In this document: one piece after another, positions 54,223 to 63,023 of the stretch
Layout: the number at the start of each line of letters is the position of its first letter
How positions within the stretch are numbered: the first letter of the stretch is position 1
Notes under the pieces: model-generated
Database searches by the model: none
Told to the model about the DNA's origin: nothing
What the model saw: only the letters and a program-made list of their open reading frames with translations
Program-made: the position numbers and the translations under genes
DNA from: an uncultured Clostridia bacterium
Lineage (GTDB): Bacteria; Bacillota; Clostridia; Saccharofermentanales; Saccharofermentanaceae
DNA length: 64,000 bases
Assembly: GCA_947167045.1 (NCBI GenBank)
Contig: CAMVGO010000002.1
Span: 1 to 64,000 of the forward strand
Direction of reading: 5' to 3'

Positions 54223-54476
54223 GACTCGTTCATAGCAATTCCGCTTGCTCCGGGTCCTCCGCGCTTCGCTTGTGTGGAAGTCGCAAGCTGAATGCTATGA
54301 ACTCGTACGGAAACGTGAGCACTGCAGAATCGCAAGCTCGATACTATGAACGAGACGAAGAGAGGAAAGGTGCGGAAGTCGCAAGCTGAATGCTATGAAC
54401 TCGTACGGAAACGTGAGCACTGCAGAATCGCAAGCTCGATACTATGAACGAGACGAAGAAGCGGAAACGGGCCGCC
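54223..54476. repeat. 49-bp tandem array with inverted flank
   Basis: TCGCAAGCT..AT.CTATGAAC starts at 54281, 54330, 54379 and 54428, an exact 49-bp period. Units 1 and 3 are identical; units 2 and 4 are a second variant, so an 86-bp stretch (54276-54361) is repeated exactly at 54374-54459. An inverted, imperfect copy lies at 54225-54250 (ACTCGTTCATAGCAATTCCG...). The array fills the space between the divergent ribU and licD promoters. No spacer variation, so not CRISPR. Confidence 0.92.
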
Positions 54477-54503
54477 GTTCACACGGAGTATATTTATATA
54501 TTT

Positions 54504-54532
54504 TTGCTTGTAATAAATTATAGTGTTATAAT
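54504..54532 (+). promoter_or_regulatory. Promoter of the licD glycan operon
   Basis: TTGCTT (54504-54509), 17-bp spacer, TATAAT (54527-54532), with an upstream TG giving an extended -10. The licD start is at 54594. Confidence 0.8.
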
Positions 54533-54593
54533 CGCTTATCACGGCCGGAGCGGGTCTATCTTCGCTTGCCGTGAATCTGCCGGGAGTGGATAT

Positions 54594-55484
54594 ATGGAGA
54601 GGATTTCATCAGATACGAGGAAAAAGGTCCAGTATGTCATCACAGACATGCTGCGCCAGTTCGACAAGATCTGCAGAGACAACGATATAGAATACTTCGT
54701 TTGCTACGGTACCGAATTGGGTGCGGTGAGGCATCAGGGATTCATCCCGTGGGATGATGATGCCGATGTCGGCATGATGCGCGAGGATTATGAAAAATTC
54801 AGGAAGGTCTTCGAGTCACAGGATACGGGGAACCTTTATCTGGCAAGTCCTGACGGCGATTACGAATGGCATGAGAAGGTCTATCCGAGACTCTACTATC
54901 TCGGAACGGAGATGGAGCTCGGGTATTGGAACGACTGCTTTGAGCTGAGCGGCGACAAGTTCGGCAAGGCGATCAATCTGGACATCTTCCTTTTCGATTA
55001 TGTGGACAACGATCCTGCGAAGATCGAGGATACGATCAAGAAGGCGCTGAAGCTCAAGCGCAGATACATGTACTACAAGTTCAAGTCGAAGATCGTTAAG
55101 AACAGGGGTGCGAGGGCATTCGTTATGAGCCTCATGAAGCGCCTTATGTATGATTTCCATCACAACGATCCGGATGCTTCGAGGAAGCAGTATGAGAAAT
55201 ATAAGCAGCTCGTGCAGCACCCGAAGAGCGATTACATAATTAATTTCGATGACCTGGAAGCCGTCGATATTAGGGCGTCGCTCTTAAGATACGACCAGGT
55301 GTTCCCGACGGTCCCCGGCATGTTCGAGGGATTTGAGGTCAGGATGCAGAGGGATTACGACGCGGCGCTCACGAAGCTCTACGGCGATTACATGACGCCT
55401 CCCGAAGGGGATGCGAAGGATGTCCACAAGACGGTACGCGCGTCTTTCGGAGACTACAAGTTCCCTGATTCTTTTGAGGATTAA
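54594..55484 (+). CDS. LicD-family phosphotransferase 1
   Basis: 296 aa from ATG 54594 (GGGAG seven bases upstream); the 50-residue in-frame extension to 54444 crosses the promoter and repeat array and is rejected. '[26 protein letters not shown]' (residues about 37-62) is the LicD catalytic signature, a nucleotidyltransferase-like fold that transfers phosphocholine or another phospho-alcohol from CDP-activated donors to surface glycans. One residue, Ala in DDDADV, is Ile in the two paralogues. First gene of the operon. No donor-synthesis genes (licA/licC) here. Confidence 0.92.
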   Translation: MERISSDTRKKVQYVITDMLRQFDKICRDNDIEYFVCYGTELGAVRHQGFIPWDDDADVGMMREDYEKFRKVFESQDTGNLYLASPDGDYEWHEKVYPRLYYLGTEMELGYWNDCFELSGDKFGKAINLDIFLFDYVDNDPAKIEDTIKKALKLKRRYMYYKFKSKIVKNRGARAFVMSLMKRLMYDFHHNDPDASRKQYEKYKQLVQHPKSDYIINFDDLEAVDIRASLLRYDQVFPTVPGMFEGFEVRMQRDYDAALTKLYGDYMTPPEGDAKDVHKTVRASFGDYKFPDSFED

Positions 55485-55507
55485 GGCAGCAGGAAGGAAG
55501 TAACTCT

Positions 55508-56389
55508 TTGATCAGCAGCAAGGAAATGTATTCGAAGAGCTTTAAGGAGTATATCCTGAGCGATGAGACCCTGAAGAAGGTTCAGGGAGAGCTGTTCAAG
55601 ATCCTTTTGGACGTTAAGTACGTCTGTGAGAAATATGACATCAAATACATGCTCGCCGGCGGCACGATGCTCGGCGCCGTAAGGCATAAGGGCTTCATCC
55701 CGTGGGATGATGACATCGACCTTTTCATGTTCAGGGAAGAGGCCGTAAAACTCGTCGCAAGGTTCAGGGAGGAGTTCCCCGACAAGTATCTGGTTGCAGA
55801 GCCCCTGTGCGACGATCTGTATTTTTCGAAAGCGATCAAGATATACAAGAAGGGCACGAAATATGTCGAGATCCCGCTCGCGGGGATCGATGCTTTCGAC
55901 ATGCTCTTCGTTGACGTGTTCATAATAGAGAATGTTCCCGCAAACAGCTTTATGCGCAAGCTTCACTGGAAGCACTACAAGTTTGTCTACAACGCAGCGA
56001 GCGTCTGCATCGACTATAAGTACCCGTCGCCGATAATCATGGAGAAGGCGAAGGAAAACAAGGATATCGCCGAATACGTAAACTTCAGGAGAAGGATAGG
56101 CTGGTTCTTCTCGCATTTCGGAGGGATGAAGTATTACCTCAGAAGATGCGAAAAGATCGGCAACATGAAGCGCCATACCGGCTGGGTCGGCGTTCCGTCA
56201 GGAAGCTACGACAACGAGAACTATCCCGAAGAGATCCTCCGCGAGACGACGATGGCCGAATTCTGCGGATATGAATTTCCGATACCCGCCGCATACGATA
56301 CGGTGCTGGGCAGGATGTTCGGCGACTACATGAAGATCCCCGATCCGTCAAAGCGCGAGTGCCATGTGGCATATAAGATCGAGATCTGA
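55508..56389 (+). CDS. LicD-family phosphotransferase 2
   Basis: 293 aa. Start TTG 55508 with GGAAGG eight bases upstream. The LicD signature '[28 protein letters not shown]' is at about 48-75. It differs from the other two in its N-terminal helix ('SFKEYILSDETLKKVQGEL') and C-terminal half ('GWVGVPSGSYDNENYP', the classic LicD pattern) and probably has a different acceptor or donor. 23 bp after licD 1. Confidence 0.92.
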   Translation: MISSKEMYSKSFKEYILSDETLKKVQGELFKILLDVKYVCEKYDIKYMLAGGTMLGAVRHKGFIPWDDDIDLFMFREEAVKLVARFREEFPDKYLVAEPLCDDLYFSKAIKIYKKGTKYVEIPLAGIDAFDMLFVDVFIIENVPANSFMRKLHWKHYKFVYNAASVCIDYKYPSPIIMEKAKENKDIAEYVNFRRRIGWFFSHFGGMKYYLRRCEKIGNMKRHTGWVGVPSGSYDNENYPEEILRETTMAEFCGYEFPIPAAYDTVLGRMFGDYMKIPDPSKRECHVAYKIEI

Positions 56390-56401
56390 CAGGAGATAAC
56401 G

Positions 56402-57280
56402 ATGGGCAAGGAATACGAACAGGACCTGCTTAAGAAGACACAGATAATACTGACGGACATGATGCGTCAGTTCGACAAGATCTGCAGGGACAATGACATA
56501 GATTATTTCGTTGCATATGGCACCGCGATCGGCGCCATAAGACACAAGGGATTCATCCCGTGGGATGACGATATCGACGTCGGCATGATGCGCACCGAAT
56601 ACGAGAAGCTGAAGAAGGTTTTCGAGACTCAGGATACGGGCAATCTCTATCTGAGCAGTGCGGACAGTGACGACGAGTGGCACGACAAGTTCTTCCCGAA
56701 GCTCAACTACAGGGGCACCGTCTATATCTCGGATAACTGGCACGACAGTTTCGAGAAGGATGGCGAGAAGGACGGAAGGCCGATCAATTTCGACATATTC
56801 CTTTACGATTATGCTGATGAGGACCATCTCAAGATCGCGAAGAAGACGATGGACCTCAAGCGCAACTACATGTACACCAAGTTCAAGGCCAAGCTCATAA
56901 AGGGCAAGGGCATGAGTGCGTTTGTTTCGAGCCTTGCAAAGAGGCTGATGTACGACATCCATGCTTCCGATCCGGACTATCCTAAAAAGCAGTTCGCGAA
57001 ATACTTAAAGCTCATCGAGCACCCGAAGAGCGACTACATCATCTGCTACGACACCTGGTCTGAATTTGATGTCACGAGTTCGTTCATCAGGTACGATGAG
57101 TCCTTCCCGACGAAGTCAGTACAGTTCGAAGGGATCGACGTCAAGATACAGAAAGATCACGCGAAGACACTGACGGCCCAGTACGGCGATTACATGACTC
57201 TGCCGCCCGTGGACCAGAGAGTCGCCCACCCGCCTTACAACGTATCGTTCGGCGATTATAAGTTTCCGGATAAGGCCTGA
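56402..57280 (+). CDS. LicD-family phosphotransferase 3
   Basis: 292 aa. Close paralogue of LicD 1: both share '[13 protein letters not shown]' or '[13 protein letters not shown]', 'TQDTGNLYL' or 'SQDTGNLYL', 'HPKSDYII' and end in 'SFGDYKFPD'. The catalytic part '[26 protein letters not shown]' has the usual Ile. AGGAG precedes ATG 56402 by six bases. Duplication of LicD 1 followed by divergence is likely. Confidence 0.92.
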   Translation: MGKEYEQDLLKKTQIILTDMMRQFDKICRDNDIDYFVAYGTAIGAIRHKGFIPWDDDIDVGMMRTEYEKLKKVFETQDTGNLYLSSADSDDEWHDKFFPKLNYRGTVYISDNWHDSFEKDGEKDGRPINFDIFLYDYADEDHLKIAKKTMDLKRNYMYTKFKAKLIKGKGMSAFVSSLAKRLMYDIHASDPDYPKKQFAKYLKLIEHPKSDYIICYDTWSEFDVTSSFIRYDESFPTKSVQFEGIDVKIQKDHAKTLTAQYGDYMTLPPVDQRVAHPPYNVSFGDYKFPDKA

Positions 57281-57318
57281 GCGGCATCAAAGAACAAATC
57301 GAGGGAGTGTTGCTTCAT

Positions 57319-58413
57319 ATGAAAATACCTTTTGTCAGTTTTATCCCGCTTGAAAAGGAGCTCGATCACGAACTCCGCGGAGCCTTTGACCGCGTCTTTA
57401 CAAGATCGTGGTATATCGAGGGTGAGGAAGACAAAGCCTTTGAGCAGGCATTCGCCGAATACTGCGGCGTTAAGTACGCTGTGGGAACGGGCAACGGCCT
57501 CGATGCGCTGATGCTCGCGCTGAAATCTCTCGGAATAGGCGAAGGGGACGAGGTCATCGTTCCGTCGAACACGTTTATCGCAACTGTCCTTGCGGTTACC
57601 TATGTGGGTGCAACGCCCGTATTTGTCGAGCCTGACATAAGCACGTTCAACATCGATCCTTCCCGCATCGAAGATAAGATAACGGCTAAGACAAAGGCCA
57701 TAATGCCGGTCCATCTCTACGGTCAGGCCTGTGACATGGATCCGGTTATGGAGATTGCGAAAAAGCACAGCCTCTATGTCGTCGAGGACTGCGCTCAGGC
57801 TCACGGCGCGACATACAAGGGAAGAAAGATCGGAACCTTCGGCGACGTTGCGGGATTCAGTTTCTATCCGGGAAAGAACCTGGGAGCGCTGGGCGATGCG
57901 GGAGCCGTCATAACAAACGACAAAGAGATCGCGGAAAAGGTAAGGGCTTTGGGCAATTACGGTTCCGACTATAAATACCACCACATCTACAAGGGCAACA
58001 ACAGCAGGCTCGATGAGCTGCAGGCGGCTTTCCTGGCTGCAAAACTGCCAATGCTCGACAAGGTGAATGATGAAAGAAGAAGGATCGCCGCGCTCTATTC
58101 CGCGGGCATAAAAAATGAGAAGGTCATACTTCCCGTGGTTAGGGAGGACTGCGTTCCCGTATGGCATATCTACGCCGTAAGGTGCGCAGAAAGGGATGCA
58201 TTGGAAAAGCACCTTGCAGACCTTGAGATAAAGACGAACAAGCACTATCCGATACCGATCCATCTGCAGGAATGCTACAGTGATCTCGGCCTCGGTAAAG
58301 GTTGCCTTCCTATTGCCGAAGAGATAAGTGCCACCGAACTCAGCCTTCCACTATACTACGGGATGACTGATGAACAGATACAGTACGTTATCGATTCTGT
58401 AAACAGTTTCTAA
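57319..58413 (+). CDS. DegT/StrS-family sugar aminotransferase (FdtB/QdtB-like)
   Basis: 364 aa from ATG 57319 (GAGGGAG 11 bases upstream; a GTG at 57307 overlaps that site). PLP-binding Lys in '[16 protein letters not shown]' (about residue 185), '[10 protein letters not shown]' and '[14 protein letters not shown]' are DegT/DnrJ/EryC1/StrS motifs. The FdtB/QdtB subgroup aminates dTDP-3-keto-6-deoxyhexoses. The neighbouring FdtA-like ketoisomerase and RfbB support this substrate. Confidence 0.92.
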   Translation: MKIPFVSFIPLEKELDHELRGAFDRVFTRSWYIEGEEDKAFEQAFAEYCGVKYAVGTGNGLDALMLALKSLGIGEGDEVIVPSNTFIATVLAVTYVGATPVFVEPDISTFNIDPSRIEDKITAKTKAIMPVHLYGQACDMDPVMEIAKKHSLYVVEDCAQAHGATYKGRKIGTFGDVAGFSFYPGKNLGALGDAGAVITNDKEIAEKVRALGNYGSDYKYHHIYKGNNSRLDELQAAFLAAKLPMLDKVNDERRRIAALYSAGIKNEKVILPVVREDCVPVWHIYAVRCAERDALEKHLADLEIKTNKHYPIPIHLQECYSDLGLGKGCLPIAEEISATELSLPLYYGMTDEQIQYVIDSVNSF

Positions 58414-58424
58414 GGAGAAATGCG

Positions 58425-59342
58425 ATGCATCTGAGACAACTGGAACTTAGGGATGCCCCGCTGATGCTCGAGTGGATGCACGACGAGAGCGTCGTAGGAC
58501 AGCTCCGCACGGATTTCGCTTCGAAGACATTGAGCGACGCCGAGGCATTCATCAAAAAGAGCATTGAAGGCAGCAAGGACATCAACCTTGCAATAGCATC
58601 CGACGAGGATGAATACATGGGCACGGTAACGCTCCGCGACATAGAGGACGGCAGTGCCGAATTTGCGATCACGGTAAGGACCAAGGCCATGAGCAAGGGC
58701 TATGCCTGGACCGGCATGGAGATGATCCTGAAAAAGGCTTTTGAGGAACTCGGACTTGAGAGCGTTTACTGGTGCGTAAGCAGAAAGAATACGAGAGCCG
58801 TAAGGTTCTACGACAAGCATAACTTCCACGAGGCTTTGGACATTCCGGCAAAGGTCCTCGCAAGATATGAAGGCATCGATGACCTCAAGTGGTATTCGGT
58901 GCTCAAGGACGACGACATCAACGAGAAGGATACCGTTGCGGGCTGTAAGGTAATACACATCAAGACGATCCCGACGGTCAACGCCGGAGAGCTCTCTTTC
59001 TTTGAGGCTGAGCAGGACGTTCCTTTCGACATCAAGAGGATTTACTACATCTCCAAAGTGCCCGAGGGCGTAAGGAGAGGATTCCACGCACACAAAGCGC
59101 TCAAGCAGCTTTTGTTCTGTCCGTACGGACGCATCCAGCTGATACTCGAGAACAACAACGGCAGGGAAGAGATAGAACTCTACGACCCTTCCATAGGCGT
59201 TCTCATAGAGGAACCCACCTGGCGTGAGATGCTGTGGCTCCAGAAGGATTCGGTACTGTGCGTTGCTGCTTCGGATCACTACGATCCCGCCGATTACATC
59301 AGAGACTACTCTGAATTCAAAGAGTACATACGGAGCAGATAA
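58425..59342 (+). CDS. GNAT acetyltransferase-FdtA/WxcM-like ketoisomerase fusion
   Basis: 305 aa. Residues 1-155 are a RimJ/RimL-type GNAT domain ('LRQLELRDAPLMLEWMHDE', 'YAWTGMEMILKKAF'). Residues about 170-303 are a WxcM/FdtA cupin with 'VRRGFHAHK' and 'WREMLWLQKDSVLCVAASDHYDPADYI', a dTDP-4-keto-6-deoxyglucose 3,4-ketoisomerase. The isomerase makes the 3-keto sugar for the upstream transaminase, and the GNAT part would N-acetylate the resulting 3-amino group. AAGGAG at seven bases. 11 bp after the transaminase gene. Confidence 0.92.
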   Translation: MHLRQLELRDAPLMLEWMHDESVVGQLRTDFASKTLSDAEAFIKKSIEGSKDINLAIASDEDEYMGTVTLRDIEDGSAEFAITVRTKAMSKGYAWTGMEMILKKAFEELGLESVYWCVSRKNTRAVRFYDKHNFHEALDIPAKVLARYEGIDDLKWYSVLKDDDINEKDTVAGCKVIHIKTIPTVNAGELSFFEAEQDVPFDIKRIYYISKVPEGVRRGFHAHKALKQLLFCPYGRIQLILENNNGREEIELYDPSIGVLIEEPTWREMLWLQKDSVLCVAASDHYDPADYIRDYSEFKEYIRSR

Positions 59343-60787
59343 TGACCTCGATCAGGGAAAAATGGCAGAAGATTCCGGTCACATTAAAGGCTTCGGGTGC
59401 GTATGCGGTCTGCAGCATCCTTCAGCGCTGCATCTCTTTCTTTACGATGCCGATCTTTGCCAAGCGGCTCCTCACGACAGAGCAGTACGGCGACGTTACT
59501 CTCTATAACACGTGGTCGAGCATAATCACGATAATACTGACGCTCAATCTCGCGTACGGTTCGTTCTCGACAGCGATGGTAAAGTTCGAGAAGGACAGGG
59601 ACGGTTACATATCGTCCGTACAGGGTATTTTCTTATATCTGACGGGATTGTTCGTGCTGATCTATCTTCCTTTCAGGAAGCTTTTCAACACTGTTTTCGA
59701 GATGCCAACATGGATCGTGCTGATAATGTTCTTCGACATTATCACGAACAGCGCATGGTCTCTCTGGGCAGGCAAGAAGAGGTTTGAATTCAAGTGGAAG
59801 GAAGTCGTTGCGGCTTCTCTCGTTAACTCCATACTGTCTCCCGTTCTTGCACTGTTCATCGTGCTCAACATCGAGGAGCGCGGTTACGGAAGGATCATCG
59901 GTTTTGCAGCCGTAACTCTCGTGTTCGGCGGCTACCTCTTCATCGCGAACACCTTCCGCGGCAAGAAGCTCTACAAAAAGGAATACTGGGAATATGCTTT
60001 GAGCTTCAACATCCCGCTCATCGCGTACTATCTTTCCCAGACGATATTCAACATGAGCGACAGGCTCATGATCGACCACATCATCGACAAGGGCGCCGCG
60101 GCCGTCTACGGCGTTGCCTACCAGCTCGCCACGGTCCTGACGTTCGTGCTCAATGCCATCAACAACTCATATGTGCCGTGGTTCTACGGACAGCTCAAGG
60201 AGGGCAAGCAGAAAGAGAACAGGAGCGTCACGGTCGCGATATCCGTGCTCATGAGCCTTCTTCTGTGCGGCGTGATCTGGTACGCGCCTGAGATAATCCT
60301 GCTCTGGGCGGGCGAAAAATACACGGGGGCAAATTACGTCGTTTTGCCGGTTGCTGTAAGCATACTTCTCCTGTTCTATTCGCAGCTCTTCATCAATGTC
60401 GAGTTCTTCTATGAGAGGAAGAAGGAGCTCGTATGGGCTTCCATCGGATCCGCCCTGGTCAACATCGTACTGAACTGGTGGCTGATACCTTATTTCGGTA
60501 TCGTTGCCGCAGGATATACGACGCTCGCAAGCTATGTGCTCTTTGCCATCTGCAACTACATCGCGATGAAGAAGGTGCTGAAGGAAAAGAACATGAAGGA
60601 CGACATGTACGACTACAAGCTCCTTCTTGCCATCCTGGGACTTTTCTGCATCGTGGCGGCAGGAGGAGCACTGCTCTACAGCCTCCTCTGGGTACGCATC
60701 GTCATCACGGTCATCGTCTTAATAGTCATGGTCGTAAAGCGCAACTACTTTATCGACATGTATAAGAAGATCAAGGGGAAGAAGTGA
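59342..60787 (+). CDS. Wzx-like polysaccharide flippase
   Basis: 481 aa, twelve to fourteen membrane helices, MOP/MATE superfamily oligosaccharide flippase type. 'FTMPIFAKRLLTTEQYGDVTLYNTW' at the start and 'FNMSDRLMIDHIIDKGAAAVYGVAY' in the middle are typical. Its ATG overlaps the TAA of the preceding gene by one base. Likely flips the undecaprenyl-linked repeat that the operon builds. Confidence 0.92.
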   Translation: MTSIREKWQKIPVTLKASGAYAVCSILQRCISFFTMPIFAKRLLTTEQYGDVTLYNTWSSIITIILTLNLAYGSFSTAMVKFEKDRDGYISSVQGIFLYLTGLFVLIYLPFRKLFNTVFEMPTWIVLIMFFDIITNSAWSLWAGKKRFEFKWKEVVAASLVNSILSPVLALFIVLNIEERGYGRIIGFAAVTLVFGGYLFIANTFRGKKLYKKEYWEYALSFNIPLIAYYLSQTIFNMSDRLMIDHIIDKGAAAVYGVAYQLATVLTFVLNAINNSYVPWFYGQLKEGKQKENRSVTVAISVLMSLLLCGVIWYAPEIILLWAGEKYTGANYVVLPVAVSILLLFYSQLFINVEFFYERKKELVWASIGSALVNIVLNWWLIPYFGIVAAGYTTLASYVLFAICNYIAMKKVLKEKNMKDDMYDYKLLLAILGLFCIVAAGGALLYSLLWVRIVITVIVLIVMVVKRNYFIDMYKKIKGKK

Positions 60788-62007
60788 TGGCTGATTCTGC
60801 GTTTAAGGAAGCATTGAGAAAAGCCAAGCACCGTCTGGATGCACAGGGTGCCAAGCGCTTCATCCGAGAGTTTGAGTCAAAGCCCGTGGGAGATCCCGTC
60901 AAGGTGGGATTCATCGTCCAGATGCCCGAGGTATGGCATGTGCTCGAACCCGTATATAAGATAATGTGCGGCGATAAGCATTTCGAGCCATGGCTCATAA
61001 TAATCCCGGCCTATGACATCAAGAGCAGGACTTTTGAGGATAATGTTTCCGATTATTTCGTAAACGAATGCGTTAACGGGAATGTCATTACCGCCATAAG
61101 GGACGGCGCATGGTGTGACATCGATCTTCAGGGCTTCGATTACGTGTTTCTCCAAAGACCATACAACGAGTACTATCCCGCACATCTCAAGAGCGGGGAG
61201 ATTGCCCGTCAGACGAGGCTCTGCTACATAACCTATGCCACGCATGAGATCATCCATGACGATGAATATCCGAATGATTTCTTTGAGAATGTATATCTTG
61301 GTTTCATGGAAGATGACGCGCTCACGGACATGCTGAACAAAAGATATTCGTCAGGCACCCACAGGCGTTATTTCAACGTCGGTCATCCCGCATACGAAAA
61401 CGGGTTAAAGCTCGATAAGGAATGCGGTTATTCGAGCGTTCTCTGGGCGCCGAGATGGAGTACCGATCCTGCTGTCGGAGTCAGTCATTTCAGCGATTAC
61501 TGCAAACCTCTGACAGGCTTTGATATGGGCAGCGGTTCACTTACCGTAAGGCCTCACCCCATGATGTGGGACAACTTCATCAAGAAGGGTGTAATGACTG
61601 AGGAGGAAAAAGCTGAGATCCTTTCTGATTGGGATAATGCTGGAATAAAGACTGATCCCAACAAGAGCATACTCGACACGTTTAATACGACGGATATCCT
61701 CATCTCGGACATCTCTTCCGTCGTTCCGATGTTTTTCTTAAGCGGCAAGCCCGTGATATACTGTCCGTTCGACTGTGATTACACTGACGTATTCAGGAAG
61801 ATCCTTCCCGGACTCTATAAGGCTTACGACTGGGACGAACTCTCAAAGGCCCTGAAGATGCTGCTTTCTGGGGAGGATCCCCTCAGGGAGGAGCGCCTCC
61901 GGATTTTAAATGAGTCCTTTTTGAAGTATAATCATTCATCAGAAGCTATAGTCGAAGAGATATATAAGAATTCAACTGAACACAAGAAAAGAGGTCTTGA
62001 TACATGA
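60787..62007 (+). CDS. CDP-glycerol glycerophosphotransferase-family protein (TagB/TagF-like)
   Basis: 406 aa from ATG 60787 (a GTG one codon upstream is possible). The C-terminal half has the GT-B/TagF pattern: 'VRPHPMMWDNF', 'DILISDISSVVPMFFLSGKPVIYCPFD' around residues 250-330. Family members add glycerol- or ribitol-phosphate to teichoic-type polymers. Shorter than TagF polymerases and closer to a single-addition primase. Overlaps both neighbours by four bases. Confidence 0.85.
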   Translation: MADSAFKEALRKAKHRLDAQGAKRFIREFESKPVGDPVKVGFIVQMPEVWHVLEPVYKIMCGDKHFEPWLIIIPAYDIKSRTFEDNVSDYFVNECVNGNVITAIRDGAWCDIDLQGFDYVFLQRPYNEYYPAHLKSGEIARQTRLCYITYATHEIIHDDEYPNDFFENVYLGFMEDDALTDMLNKRYSSGTHRRYFNVGHPAYENGLKLDKECGYSSVLWAPRWSTDPAVGVSHFSDYCKPLTGFDMGSGSLTVRPHPMMWDNFIKKGVMTEEEKAEILSDWDNAGIKTDPNKSILDTFNTTDILISDISSVVPMFFLSGKPVIYCPFDCDYTDVFRKILPGLYKAYDWDELSKALKMLLSGEDPLREERLRILNESFLKYNHSSEAIVEEIYKNSTEHKKRGLDT

Positions 62008-63023
62008 ACATTATCGTAACGGGCGGAGCAGGATTCATCGGTTCTAACTTTGTTTTCCACATGCTGGACAAGCATCCGGACTACAGGATCATCTGCCTCG
62101 ACAAGCTTACATATGCAGGCAATCTGTCCACGCTCAAGAGCGTTATGGACAACCCGAACTTCAGATTCGTAAAGCTCGACATCTGCGACAGGGAAGGCGT
62201 TTACAAGCTCTTTGAGGAAGAGCATCCCGACATGGTCGTAAACTTCGCTGCCGAGAGCCACGTTGACAGGAGCATCAAGGATCCTTCGATCTTCCTTCAG
62301 ACAAACATCATCGGCACGAGTGTTCTTATGGACGCGTGCAGGGAGTACGGCATCAAGAGATATCACCAGGTATCCACGGATGAGGTCTACGGCGACCTTC
62401 CTCTGGACCGTCCCGACCTTTTCTTCACAGAGACGACACCCATTCACACATCTTCTCCTTACAGTTCGTCAAAGGCCGGTGCCGACCTTCTCGTTATGGC
62501 ATATCACCGCACATTCGGTCTGCCGGTTACTATTTCGAGATGCTCGAATAACTACGGACCTTATCACTTCCCCGAGAAGCTCATCCCTCTCATGATCGTA
62601 AACTGCCTGCACGACAAGCCCCTCCCGGTATACGGCGAAGGTCTTAACGTCCGTGACTGGCTCTATGTTGAGGATCATTGCAGGGCTATAGACCTCATTA
62701 TCCACAACGGCACAGTCGGCGAAGTATATAACGTCGGCGGTCACAACGAGATGAAGAACATCGACATCGTAAAGCTCATCTGCAAGGAACTCGGCAAGCC
62801 CGAGTCGCTGATCACATACGTTCAGGACCGTAAGGGACACGACATGCGTTACGCCATCGACCCGACAAAGATCCACAATGAACTCGGCTGGCTTCCCGAG
62901 ACGAAGTTCGCTGACGGCATCAAGAAAACGATACAGTGGTATCTCGACAACCGCGAATGGTGGGAAGAGATCATAAGCGGCGAATATCAGACTTACTACG
63001 AGCGCATGTATGGCGAATCCTGA
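62004..63023 (+). CDS. rfbB: dTDP-glucose 4,6-dehydratase
   Basis: 339 aa. Rossmann 'GGAGFIGSNFVF' (7-18), 'NFAAESHVDRS', 'STDEVYGD' and 'YSSSKAG' (Tyr/Lys catalytic pair) are the RmlB signatures. Makes dTDP-4-keto-6-deoxyglucose, the substrate of the FdtA-type isomerase. rmlA is not in the window. Overlaps the upstream gene by four bases and the downstream gene by 14. Confidence 0.96.
   Translation: MNIIVTGGAGFIGSNFVFHMLDKHPDYRIICLDKLTYAGNLSTLKSVMDNPNFRFVKLDICDREGVYKLFEEEHPDMVVNFAAESHVDRSIKDPSIFLQTNIIGTSVLMDACREYGIKRYHQVSTDEVYGDLPLDRPDLFFTETTPIHTSSPYSSSKAGADLLVMAYHRTFGLPVTISRCSNNYGPYHFPEKLIPLMIVNCLHDKPLPVYGEGLNVRDWLYVEDHCRAIDLIIHNGTVGEVYNVGGHNEMKNIDIVKLICKELGKPESLITYVQDRKGHDMRYAIDPTKIHNELGWLPETKFADGIKKTIQWYLDNREWWEEIISGEYQTYYERMYGES

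Noticed and set aside
54281..54476. CRISPR array with 49-bp period
   Set aside because: Units 1 and 3 are identical over the whole unit, so there are no spacers; the pattern is a tandem duplication.
54444..54593. 50-residue extension of LicD 1
   Set aside because: It covers the last repeat unit and the promoter and has no ribosome binding site; the LicD fold starts after 54594.
58410..59279. Long minus-strand ORF opposite the GNAT-FdtA gene
   Set aside because: It has no recognisable domain and lies fully opposite a gene with strong family motifs; it is an antisense shadow caused by codon bias.
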